NCBI GenBank assembly: GCA_009746045.1
Contig: RPFO01000175.1
Span: 2,913,634-2,977,633 of the forward strand
Direction: 5' to 3'
From: Mesostigma viride
Lineage: Eukaryota; Streptophyta; Mesostigmatophyceae; Mesostigmatales; Mesostigmataceae
DNA: 64,000 nucleotides
Shown here: positions 27,756 to 37,669 of the stretch, one piece after another
Layout of the letters: each line of letters opens with the position of its first letter
Numbering within the stretch: position 1 is the first letter of the stretch
Notes under the pieces: generated by a model
Told to the model about the DNA's origin: nothing
Seen by the model: only the letters and a program-made list of their open reading frames with translations
Databases searched by the model: none
Translations under genes and position numbers: made by a program

Positions 27756-28089
27756 AGGGACAGACGACGAGATAATTATAGCCCATAGTGAAACAGATCT
27801 AGGTCTACATGTACGCCCTATTCCTCATGTTCGTCCTCCCGTGGAATCTCTAGTTTTTGCTACCCCTCCTTCGTCTCCCCCTCGACGTGCTGCATCCTCC
27901 TCTAGTGTAGACACTCCTCTCACCTTAGAGTTTGGTTCCCTATCCATTACTGTTGTTAAAAAGGATTGATTTTACTTGTTTTCCTTTTCTTAGGCCATTA
28001 AAGGTTTTTCCTTTTTGCTTTCCTTGCTTTAATTCAGGGTTTTGTACTTTTCCTTATTGTAACCTTAACTGTTTTTCCTCATATTGAAC

Positions 28090-30155
28090 ATGGATCCAGT
28101 GGGTGGAGAGATGTCACCTATGCCTACCACTAATAATACTAATAATGCTAATAATAATAATAACAACAATACTCGTGGTAATAGACGGGACTCTTTTGAA
28201 ACGGTACACCACCTCACTCCTCAAGGTAACCTGCGTACCTCACCTCCTTCCCCTACCACTAGTGGTCGTCGTCGTCCCTCTGTCACCCCTCCTCCTACCT
28301 TTGAACAACGTATGCATGTCAGATTTAGTGAAGACCCTTCTTTCACTGTGAACCAGGCCCCTGCCCCTCCTGCAACCTTGGCTCAACCCTCAATTAGGTC
28401 CTCACTTCCTGATAATGCTTATAGGCCTCAATCTCATCCTGTTCCTTCCATCCCTGCATGCTTATAACATGGGTCGTAACTCTGCCCCTGTAGGCCCTTC
28501 TAGTCGCCCTAGTGCAGTTCCATTTCATCCTCCTGCTTCTTGGTCCTATACCCTGACACGGCCTACGAGGCTGCCCAGGTTCCTTCCCGCGTAGCAGAGC
28601 TAGAAGTTAATAGTGATTTCAGCACCATGCCCCTAGATGACAGAAATTATGATCATTTTGCCTATTCCTCCCTTCGTGAACCATATACTGTCCCCTTCTC
28701 CTATGGGCACCAGCCTGAAACGGTGGCCCCTTCTAGACCCTTATCCAAAACCTTTCCTCTCCCTTCTTTCTATCCCCCTTATGTAGCAGTGGAAGACAGT
28801 GGCCCCATGGGTAGATCTGATCCTTCCCATCCTCCTAAGCCCCCTGCCCTTCCCCTCTTTGCTACTAACCTTCCCAAATTAGATGTCAAGTCTTCCCCTC
28901 AACAGTTTTTCACTTTTATTACGCTGCTGACTCAGAGTCGTGGCAAAATCATAATAGATGGCGTCTCCCTGATGCAGTTTTTAGTCCCTCACTATCTTAC
29001 TACCTGTATTACCTCTGAGCTTGCTACCCTCATTCAGTGTGAATCCTTGGCCTCCCATGCCTACCCTAACTCAGTAGCAGAATTGTTTAAGAGGTTAGAG
29101 AGTCATCTAGTTCCTCCTGATGCAGATTGGCAGGATAGATTAGCCTTTGGTACTCTGCAGCAAGGTACCAAATCGTTTAGGGAGTATATGAAAGAATTTG
29201 ATGCACAGGTGGTACGTATTAGGGATTTGTCAGGCGCAGAAGTACGTGCTCGTTTCCTTCAAGGCCTCAGTAGAAGTGAGGTAAAACGCCAGTTCTCTGC
29301 CTACCGTTTCACTGATCTACCCCTCAAGCATGTGCGACAGCAGGCCGGGCCCACTTCAAATGTTCCGAAAAGTGTGACACTTTTTGTCGTTTTTTTGACT
29401 TTTTCGACGATCGTCACTCTGCAGAGTGATTCGTCGTGCGAAATCGTGCGAAATTGTGCGAAATTTGCTGAAATCGTGTGAAATTTGCTGAAATCGTGCG
29501 AATTTGTGCGAAATTTGCTGAAATCGTGCGAAATTTCATGTGAAAAATGTCGACGGTAAAAAATTTTGATGTGCACAACGTGTGTGAATTCATGCGAAAT
29601 TTTGTCAAACGTCACTCCCCAAAACGACCCTTGGTTGATATCCATGCGAAATCGTGCGAAATCATGCAAAATTGTGCGACATCGTGCGAAATCGTGCGAA
29701 AATGTGTGAAAATTTTGCGAAAATCACGCGAACATCACGCGAACTCGTGCGAAATTTTTTTTTTTTTTTGCGAAAATAGCGAAAAAGTGTCACACACTTG
29801 GCTTGGACGGCGGAACATTTGAAGTGGGCCCGGCCAGCATCTATTAAGAGTAGCAGATTTCTTTACCACTCCTCTTCCTACCCGTTCCCGTATTAATAAC
29901 ATTAGCCTTACCCCTGAGGAGGAGAACTCCTATGTAGAAGAGCTCGATATTTGTGTTACCGACCTCTTGGCTCTGGATGTCTCTCATATAACATGCTATC
30001 ATTGTAAGGAAGTAGGTCATCTTAAACGTGAGTGCCCCAAGTTCCTCTCTGGTGCTCCCCCTCATCCCGATGCTCGCCCTCCTCGTACCCCTCAGCGTGC
30101 TCCTATTCGTCCCACTTCAGGACGCATTCCCTCAGCTACCCCTATAGTAGGCTGA
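28090..30155 (+). pseudogene. gag: gypsy2 gag remnant, split by a MITE
   Basis: An ATG at 28090 opens a low-complexity Asn/Pro/Ser-rich region that stops at 28467. The reading continues in another frame (28540-29340) with the capsid block NSVAELFKRLESHLVPP and SFREYMKEFDAQVV. A 493-bp MITE then intervenes. The reading resumes at about 29840 and reaches the zinc knuckle CYHCKEVGHLKREC (about 29994-30035). At least one frameshift and the insertion disable it. Confidence 0.82.
29343..29835. mobile_element. 493-bp MITE with perfect 25-bp inverted ends
   Basis: The ends start GGCCGGGCCCACTTC and are perfect inverted repeats for 25 bp, continuing imperfectly through AAGTGTGACACTTTTT. AGCA flanks it on both sides (29339-29342, 29836-29839). 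The interior is degenerate repetition of TGCGAAATCG-like units and encodes nothing. The superfamily is not clear. Confidence 0.88.
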
Positions 30156-30525
30156 ATGCTGTGCAGACAGGACCCTCAGGGTTCCCCTATGATAATCAGG
30201 CTCCTGCACCCTCTTTGCTCCCTCGTGACCCTCCAGCAGTGGCTTTTTCGCCAGGGTCTTCTTCGGGGCTAGTCCCAGTGGATGTGGGGGGGGAGGGGGA
30301 ACAGTAGGCCTGTCAGCCGGGGGTAACCTGGACAGGTCCTTAGCTAGTACCCCAGATAATAGTTTTTGCCTGCCTGTTTTCATAACCTCTGTAGGAACTG
30401 AATCATCCCTACCCTTACGTGTTCGTCCTGTTATGTTTTTAAATGGCGGTTTAACCGTCCCTCACACTGTTGTAGACCCCTTCTTGCATGCTGATGAACT
30501 TTTGAATGTCTCCGTGTTAGTGGAT

Positions 30526-31418
30526 TAATTAATTAATTAAACTCGTGCTCCCGTTGGGGAGTCACGGAGCACCGAAGTGCTTTTAATCCCTGTGTGTGCA
30601 CTACAGGAGAAAGGGCAGAGACCCCCAGTCTCCTTCATGCCAAAGGCATGCCACAGCTGCAATCGGGCGCGGCTAGCTAAAAGGACAGGCTAACGATCCG
30701 GCAAACTGTGGGTGCAATAAGACCCATGTGAGCATATCATAGCAAGGAGCGTGGGCAAGTAATCTGAACATAGCCAGGGCGTAGCATGGCTGTACTAGGA
30801 CTAGGCTATGGCTGGTTGTGTACCGTGCGTTGGCGGCACGTGACTAGGGGTGTTGGCACAGCTAGGCAACATTCTAGGCATGGCTGCCTTAGCGGCAGTG
30901 ACGCCAATGGTTACAAGCTAGGGCTATTGCTATTCTAGCCCGCTGGGGGCGTCCACATCTTGTGGTTGATCATCAGGTCCCCGCCCCTCCAGTACACCTT
31001 GGGCTTCTGGGGGTCCTGCTTATGGCGGAGGTATTCCGGCCACAGGTCGCGTCGCTGCTGTTGCTGAGCGGGGGTGAGGTCGTCATCCAGCGTCCAGGTG
31101 AGGTCGTGCAACCGCTTGCGACGAGAGAGGAACCGCTGCTTATCCTCAGGGGAGGAGAAGGTGAGTAGGACTGGTGGGGGAGCCGCCTTGTCCCGTGAGT
31201 GGGGAAGGCGGTGGCACCCACGCAGTTCTACCTCACCTACCAGGCCCATGAGGGTAAGAAGCTGGTTCTTGAGCTCGTCAGCAAGAGAGGTTGACGTCTC
31301 ACCTGGCTTCTGGGGGAAGCGACGTAGCACCACTCGGCACTCGCGGCGAGCGCGATCGGTGACCTCCCGTTGCTGGGCCTGGCGGTGGTCCTCCAGCTCC
31401 TGATGGTCGCACCAGTCA
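30526..31418 (-). mobile_element. ORF1-only LINE (LINE2) inserted in gypsy2 protease
   Basis: Read on the minus strand it has a coiled-coil plus RRM-type ORF1, a stop at about 30935, a 340-bp 3' UTR, a terminal hairpin (GTGACTCCC, CAAC, GGGAGCAC) and a (TTAA)n tail at 30526-30540. The 3' UTR is shared with the truncated copy at 56174-56519, which proves it is a mobile family. There is no reverse transcriptase between ORF1 and the 3' UTR. The 5' end is approximate and no target duplication was recognised. Confidence 0.78.
30935..31333 (-). CDS. LINE ORF1-like RNA-binding protein (C-terminal part)
   Basis: The 132-residue frame, open upstream to about 31410, contains CHRLPHSRD, PPPVLLTFSSPEDKQRFLSR, DDDLTPAQQQQRRDLWPEY and VYWRGGDLMI. 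This is the arrangement of the RRM and C-terminal domain of L1-type ORF1 proteins: a hydrophobic strand, a short helix, then the L-T-P-x-Q-Q-x-R-R-x-L segment. Upstream residues (QELEDHRQAQQREVTDRARR) look like a coiled coil. Such proteins bind the LINE RNA. The true start is not defined. Confidence 0.7.
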   Translation of the reverse strand: MVLRRFPQKPGETSTSLADELKNQLLTLMGLVGEVELRGCHRLPHSRDKAAPPPVLLTFSSPEDKQRFLSRRKRLHDLTWTLDDDLTPAQQQQRRDLWPEYLRHKQDPQKPKVYWRGGDLMINHKMWTPPAG

Positions 31419-31777
31419 TTCCCCTGGTACGGTATCCCTTCCCCTGGTTATACAAGGACGTACTGTCAACCTTACGGCCACTATAGGTCCTATCACTACC
31501 GCTGATGTATTATTAGGATTAGATTGGCACCAGGATAATAAGATTACTATTAATTATGATACTATGGTGATCTGGTTTCCTGATAGTTCTTACTGGGTAC
31601 CGGAACGTCATTACAGAGTAGAAAATTTATCCTTGGTAGACATTACTCCTCCTACACCTGTAGATCCTCCTGTAAGACCTATACCTGAAGTATTAATGTC
31701 CAATGATGAGTTGCGATCTGAACTAAAAGAATATGGATATTTACTATATTCACCTTTGCGGCGTGCCAAATCAGAAT

Positions 31778-32148
31778 ATACGCTTGGCTGATCTCGATAG
31801 TACCGGCTACGCCCCCTTCTAATAAAGAAGGTTCCAGCTGTGTTCAGCCCGTTTCACGTTGGGAGACTGACCAAGTCTCGCGTGCAGACACGTGTGTAGT
31901 ACTCCTACACACACAGATCTCGAATGATTTATCTAGTACCAAATCCGAAAGGCTTGCATCACTCCCCGGAAAGGAGAACTTTTGCGGATGACTGTAGGTG
32001 TAAGTTGGCGATGCCCTAGGATCCGGAGACGTCCGTCCTATAGTCAGCGAAAGTTGGTGCGAGAGGTCCCCAGTTCGATTCCGGTCGGATTCGTTTGCAG
32101 ATCGCGTTTTCCGCGTTTTCCGCGGACCGGCACTGAACGCAAATGGTC
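31778..32148 (+). mobile_element. 371-bp insertion flanked by a 29-bp direct repeat, possible tRNA-related SINE
   Basis: The 29-bp segment beginning TTCACCTTTGCGGCGTG is present at both 31749-31777 and 32149-32177, and the gypsy2 reading frame continues across it once one copy is removed. The insert contains CAGTTCGATTCCGG, a good match to a polymerase III B box, about 90 bp from its right end. There is no A-rich tail and no clear A box, so the SINE assignment is tentative. Confidence 0.55.
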
Positions 32149-32177
32149 TTCACCTTTGCGGCGTGCCAAATCAGAAT

Positions 32178-34850
32178 TTACTATGTATGTTCCTTCAGCT
32201 AGAAGTACAGGAAATACCTATCCCTAATAATAGTGTGAATATAGATGTAAACACAGTAGATACCATAGGGGTGGGATTTACTGAGAACGAACTAGTAAGA
32301 TACATGGCTGTGATAGATTCCTCCAAAGTTCTTGAAGAAAAGACTCCTTCTTATCCTCCTCCTCGTTCTGTTTTACACCGTGTAGTTATCAAAGACGGTG
32401 CTGTTCCTACGCATTCTCCGATGTACCGAATGGGCCCTGCCGAGTAAAAGGAATTAAAACAGATTTTAGTGTCACTCTTAGAAGCAGGACTAATAGAGCC
32501 TAGTAACTCCCCCTACTCAGCTGGTGTTCTTTTATAGTGCCTAAGCCAAATGGCAAGTTTCGTTTAGTGACTGATTATAGGAAATTAAATGATATCACCG
32601 TGAAATCTAAATATCCTCTACCTCGTATTGATGATATATTTAATAAGGTTAAAGGTTCTACATGTTTCACCGTGTTGGATTGTGCAGATGGTTTTTGGCA
32701 GTTGCGAATAGCGCCTGAGGATTGTCATAAAACTGCTTTTGCTACCCCTTTTGGTCACTACCAGTTTAGAGTAGCTGCTATGGGACTATGTAATTCCCCT
32801 GCTTCCTTTCAGATGCTAATGTTTCCTAGGTATTGCCTCATATTATAGGCGCTTTATTCCTCGTTTTGCCACTATAGCGGCACCCATAAATCACCTATTA
32901 AAGAAAGATATTCCTTTCCTTTGGAGTGATGAGTGTCATGCAGTCTGCCTTTGTCTGTTTAAAATCCCTCCTCCTCACTCCTCGTGTTCTCATCCTTCCA
33001 GATACCACTAACCCCTTCGTGGTAGCCACAGATGCTGTAAGGTAGCCATAGGTGGTGTTCTCCTTCAGGATCAGGGTCAGGGTTTGCAACCGATAGAGTA
33101 CATTTCTAGGACTATATGCTCCCTGCGGAGCGCAACTACCCTGTCCACCAGCAAGAATTGTTAGCTGTGGTGTATTGTTGTCACGCATGGCAGCATTTCC
33201 TTAAAGGTGCTCACTTCGACGTCTGTCTTAACGAGCCTTGTGAGTTAGATCCTTATAGATTAGTTATACAGACGGACCACCGTCCCCTCACCCACCTCCT
33301 GTCCCAACCTAACCTTACCCCTCGTCAAGCGCGCTGGATGGAGTTCTTAGCACAATTTTCCCCTTTTAAACTTCAGTATGTTAACCCATAGTCCGGGAAT
33401 GGGTTTTTGGCATTTTTAGACCCCTGAAAATGGAAAAAATCATAACTCATAGGCCACAACTCCAAATACCCCCAACCAAGGTGCTAGGAGTATCTACACT
33501 TCAAGGGCTTTCAGAAAATGCAATAATATTCCGAGTCCAGGAAGTGATTTGCAAGATATTTACTGCCAAAGTTGGACAAAAGACGATCATTTTCAGGCAA
33601 GGGAAATCCCCTTAGTAGTTTACCCCTGCAGGGAGGGTTCTAAAAAATTATTCTGGGGTTGGACAATGTCAATAGATAGTGCCACCATGCTTTCCTTGGG
33701 TCAGACCGCACGGATAGCCCATCTGACCTATATAATGCGCTCACTTACGTGTGTGGGTTACGCGCGCGTAAGCAGCCATCCATGAAATGCCACACACTTA
33801 TGCATTGTATACAGCCACATAGGACTGTAAAAAGTGCTGGGAAACAAAGAAGTGCTAAACCAGCACTAACGGAATGGCATCCTCCAAAGAAACACCACAA
33901 ACTGAGCAGATTTGGGGCTAACAGCACTCATACAGCAGGCATGGAAACCTGCTGCAAGAGGCAATGATACACTCGTGTAAAATGGATGTATAAACGACAG
34001 ATTCCCGTGCAAACGACATGCAAACACGTTGCCGTACCTGGCTTGATCACGACCTTTCCGGGTTCTGCTGGCCGGGACCCTCATATCTCACACTGGCTAA
34101 TGCTTTCCAGGCATAGGCCGCCATAGCCGCATAATGCATGCATCCGACATGATTACCAGGTTGATGTTCTGTGCAAAGATGACCTATAAACGCATCCGAA
34201 TTCACAGGGACGCTGCTGCGGATGTCCAGTACCAAAACTGGGTGCTCGGGCTGGCGCAGACTGCCGGGCCATAAGAAGAAAATCGAAATATGGCATGCCA
34301 TTACTCATCTGGTACTGACGACCAAGAAAGCAGTAATGTCCACCTGTATTTTACCAATGCTATACATCTGGCCACCCCTGACCTACGAAAATCACGCATC
34401 ATCATTCTGAGCAACATTCTGAACCATTACAAGCCGCGAGACGCAAAATTTCCTTGATAACGGCAAGCTAGCAGCCATATCTTGTTACGCGCGCGCGCGA
34501 GTGAAAATTTCCCGCCAAAGTCACGTGATACTGTCTCAATACACGTTGTATTTACCAGGCTATGGCGAATATTACCCCCAAACCTATGCATCACCTTCGT
34601 CCCTAAGTGTTCCCAGACCCACCGGACAACTTACATCCGTCACGGGTGGCGCGGCGCTCCTGGAATTAAGCGCCGCGCCACCGGGGGTCAAAGTGGGCGA
34701 TATATCGCCCAGTTTCCGGACTATGGGTTAAAGGTGTAGATAATATTGTGCCTGATGCCCTCTCCCGCCGTGCGGATTACTCTTTTTTCGAGGACTTGGA
34801 TGTTCTCAATACTACCCTAGTGCCTACTGTACCACTCCAGTGGTGTCTCT
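32178..34850 (+). pseudogene. RT-RH: gypsy2 RT and RNase H remnant
   Basis: RT blocks PKPNGKFRLVTDYRKLN and LDCADGFWQLRIAPED (32540-32720) and MGLCNSPASFQML (32780-32820) are clear. The sequence then jumps to YYRRFIPRFATIAAP, so about 400 bp including the YxDD active site are deleted. RNase H follows at 33000-33380 (YPVHQQELLAVVY, IQTDHRPLTHLL). It is interrupted by the TTAA element and continues at 34732 with DNIVPDALSRR. Confidence 0.88.
33385..34727. mobile_element. 1.34-kb non-autonomous TTAA-target transposon
   Basis: TTAA lies at both edges (33381-33384, 34728-34731). The inverted ends read CCCATAGTCCGG. Removing the segment with one TTAA restores the RNase H frame (LQYV then KGVDNIV, as in gypsy1 IEYVKGLDNTV). 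TTAA targets with CCC-type ends suggest a piggyBac-like or Kolobok-like element. No transposase is present. Close to the right end is a GGGCGATATATCGCCC palindrome. Confidence 0.88.
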
Positions 34851-34862
34851 CCCTATGGTGAT

Positions 34863-36240
34863 TTGCCTGATGACGAACAATATACCTACCTCTTTCATAC
34901 TGCTGTCCGTATGCCTGACCTCCTTTCTCACGTAGGACTCTCTCTCCCTTGTGAGGCCCTTCCTGTGGTCCCTGTGGGGGGGGAGGGGAAAAATAACATT
35001 TCTATACCGCTTAGCCATGTAGCGACTAGGTCAGGAAAGTCCTATGATAATATAGTCCCTCTAGGACCTCCCCTTCTCTTTGGCAAGGCGGTAGGCGACC
35101 TCTTTAAGCCTGATATAGATACTTCTGTAGCGACGCCTACCTCTGATCTCGAGCGCCTTATCAGCTAGTAGATTCACGGCCACTGATCGAGCCGGAAGCT
35201 TTAGCCGCTATTGCCTCCCATCCCCAACAGTTAGGCAAATACCCCTGTAAGTTTGTAGGTGGATTTCTATATGCGCAGTTAAAAGATTCTCCCCCTCAAT
35301 GGCGCCTGTATGTCCCTCCTATCTGTCGCTCTTCCTTGCTTTTTGAGTTGCATGATTTAGCTGCTCATCATGCAGGGCGGTAAACGGGTACGGGATTTAG
35401 TAACCCGTTCCTACTACTGGCCCTCCCTCTTAAAGGATGTAGATGAATATGTTAGGACCTGCCAATCCTGTCAGGAAATGAAACCTAGCAATTCGTAGGG
35501 CAGATAGCCGAGCCTAGAACCCTTCCTGATCCCATCATGCCCTGGGATTCCCTTATGATGGATTTTGTAGGACCTTTTAAAAAGAATGATAAGGGTAATG
35601 CTCAGATCCTTGTGTTTGTAGATCGCTTTACGCGTATGTGCCATCTAGTGCCTTGCCCCCTTGACCTCACTGCACGCCATTGTGCCCGCCTATACCTCAA
35701 TAATGTTTATAGATATCATGGTTTGAGTAGACAGTTTATTTCTGACAAAGATAAATTATTTACCTCCGATTTTTGGCAGCAGTTCTTTGCTGCATGCTAT
35801 CGGTACTAAGGTCATGCATGCACCTTTGGTACTGCCTACCACTCCTCCTCTGCTCATTTAGTAGAACGATTGAATAGAGTAGTGGAAGAAGCTCTGCGAC
35901 ACTATGTGAATGGTTCTGGGAGTGATTGGGAGGATTATCTATGCCTTGTAGAGTTTTCCCTTAACAATTGCCCTCAGGCCGCCCATGGTTATACGCCCTT
36001 CTTCCTAGAACACCGGTAGACAACCTCTTACCCCTACCTCTCTTTTAGCCATGCAGAGGGGGACCGTGTGCAGGGTATGTAGGTTTTCTCAGGGGGGCCT
36101 GTTTCAAACAAGCAGCGCAAGCATGCACACCACTTGGTTAACGGGGTGATACTAACCCGTAACCCACAGCACAATTACCACCTGTTTTTAGTGAAATTTC
36201 GGCAGCATTTCCCCTGTACAGTGGGGGAATTCTGGCCTCC
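34863..36240 (+). pseudogene. INT: gypsy2 integrase remnant
   Basis: After a Pro/Gly-rich spacer, an HHCC module is split over frames: LHDLAAHHAGR, then SYYWPSLLKDVDEYVRTCQSCQEMK (given in parts). The core has DSLMMDFVGPF (first Asp), QFISDKDKLFTSDFW (second Asp) and AHLVERLNRVVEEAL (Glu). Several stops and frameshifts separate these blocks. The C-terminal part runs to about 36240. Confidence 0.83.
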
Positions 36241-36797
36241 TTGAGGCCGTGGCTGGGTCGTCGCCGTCTTGGGCCCTTCACAACTTGGGCCCTTCACCAA
36301 TGGAAGAAAAACAGAAAACAATGCTGGCGACCCTTGGCGTCCTGGCTCGTGGCCGTCTCGTGTGAAAATGGAGACAAAACCACACAAACTGGGCCGAACT
36401 GCGAATGCCAAGGCAAAACATCATTCCTACAATATTCCTAAGCACTTTAAACTCGCAGTAGGGACACTAGCAATGCGTTAATTCGACCCAGTTCACGCAA
36501 TGTGGTTCCAATTTGACGACTCAGGTATCTCCCCTTTACAGTACTGGGTCAAAAACAGGCAATATATTCCACCAATTTGAGCGATTCCAACTACGGCCAA
36601 GCAAGGGAAAGGTCTCCTCTACTTGCTAATTCGTTTTCGAAAGGAAAGGACGATTAAAACCTAAAGAAATCGTCTAATTCCGGGCAGGGCCTGCCCTTCC
36701 ATTAACCATAATGCTACCGAGGTGATACGACCAATTTTCCCCTAGAATTTGCCAAGTCCGGTCCAGATGCTGCGCCTCTACAGGGCAAAGAAGTCTA
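36241..36797. other. gypsy2 downstream region, possible 3' LTR part
   Basis: No gene. It lies between integrase and the copia2 target duplication AAAAG (36798-36802). I found no matching 5' LTR. Confidence 0.4.
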
Positions 36798-36802
36798 AAA
36801 AG

Positions 36803-37149
36803 AGTTAAAGCCCCCGACCGACTAAGCTATGGCGGTCGGTCACGTTGAGCTTGAGAGAGGATGAACACAGAGAACTGCTGTCGGAGCTGGCCAACCACTG
36901 GTTTATGTCTTAGCCAGCAAAGCCTATCCGGTTAGCCGTAACCGTGGGACAGGCTAGCTGTCCGTACCGACCCGGATAAGGCCCCGGACTGGGGCATAGG
37001 TGGCGCCGGCCCTAGGCGCCGCCCTTAGACCGGTCGACCGCATCGGACCGCCGGATAATAGCCGGCGGCTTAGCGGACGCTAGCGGAAGGCGTGCGGACG
37101 GACATGGGGAACTTAGAGCCAGATCCTAGGGCTCTAGAGTTACTCAACT
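36803..37149 (-). repeat. copia2 left LTR (3' LTR)
   Basis: Begins AGTTAAAGCC and ends CTCAACT. It differs from 63184-63522 by about three substitutions plus a 2-bp and a roughly 10-bp indel. It contains an inverted CCGACCG/CGGTCGG pair near its left end. Confidence 0.93.
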
Positions 37150-37255
37150 CCGACATACTCTTTTGTTCTTTGATTAAGGGGACGTGCGCCCGCCGAATTT
37201 TTGGCGCCAAAATTTCGCGGTACCGTCCGACGAGTGAAAAGTGAGGGTGGCGGCG

Positions 37256-37630
37256 ATGCACGAGTGCAATGCACGAGCGATGGCGAACACCCGAGCTGAT
37301 GCCAGGCTAGAAAATGCTTGTCTCGCGCGACTTAGGGCATGGCAAACGGACTCTGAATTTTCCGGCGTCAACCTAGATGATTTGTTGAACCGGGACAAAT
37401 TAATTGCGCTGCCTCCATGCGGCAAGAATCACGTACCTCCAAAGCCGGGTGATTCGGCACCTGCTAAACTCCGTCATGCTGCCTATCGCAATTTTGCGGA
37501 TCGTTTTGGCTGGCTTAAGGACGGGAAATTCGCAAAACCCCTGCCTGGTGAATTTGAGACAATTGTTAAAGACCGGTTTCCTGACCCCAAGGGGATTTAC
37601 ACCGGTTTTATCGAGACTTCGGACAGATAG
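37256..37630 (+). CDS. Unrecognised small protein at the transposon 5' end
   Basis: A frame of about 125 residues from ATG at 37256, with Arg/Ala-rich start and the segments DRFGWLKDGKFAKPLPGEF and DRFPDPKGIYTGF. I do not recognise the family. It is in the same register as the transposase N-terminus at 37670 but separated by two stops. It may be a first exon or an independent accessory protein. Confidence 0.4.
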   Translation: MHECNARAMANTRADARLENACLARLRAWQTDSEFSGVNLDDLLNRDKLIALPPCGKNHVPPKPGDSAPAKLRHAAYRNFADRFGWLKDGKFAKPLPGEFETIVKDRFPDPKGIYTGFIETSDR

Positions 37631-37669
37631 ATTTTCGCCTGAGTTTCTGTAACGCAGGCTTCTGTCGTG

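Larger units (their letters stand above)
30440..31790 (+). pseudogene. PR: gypsy2 protease remnant, split by a LINE
   Basis: The left part ends at the catalytic Asp codon (VLVD, 30514-30525), where LINE tail sequence begins. The right part resumes at about 31420 and contains LLGLDWH and IWFPDSSYWVPERHY, which match the gypsy1 protease end. About 50 residues between the two parts are missing, so sequence was lost around the insertion. Confidence 0.75.

Noticed and set aside
36803-37149. tRNA-like or rRNA-like GC-rich segment
   Set aside because: It is the copia2 LTR; the hairpin has no tRNA A or B box.
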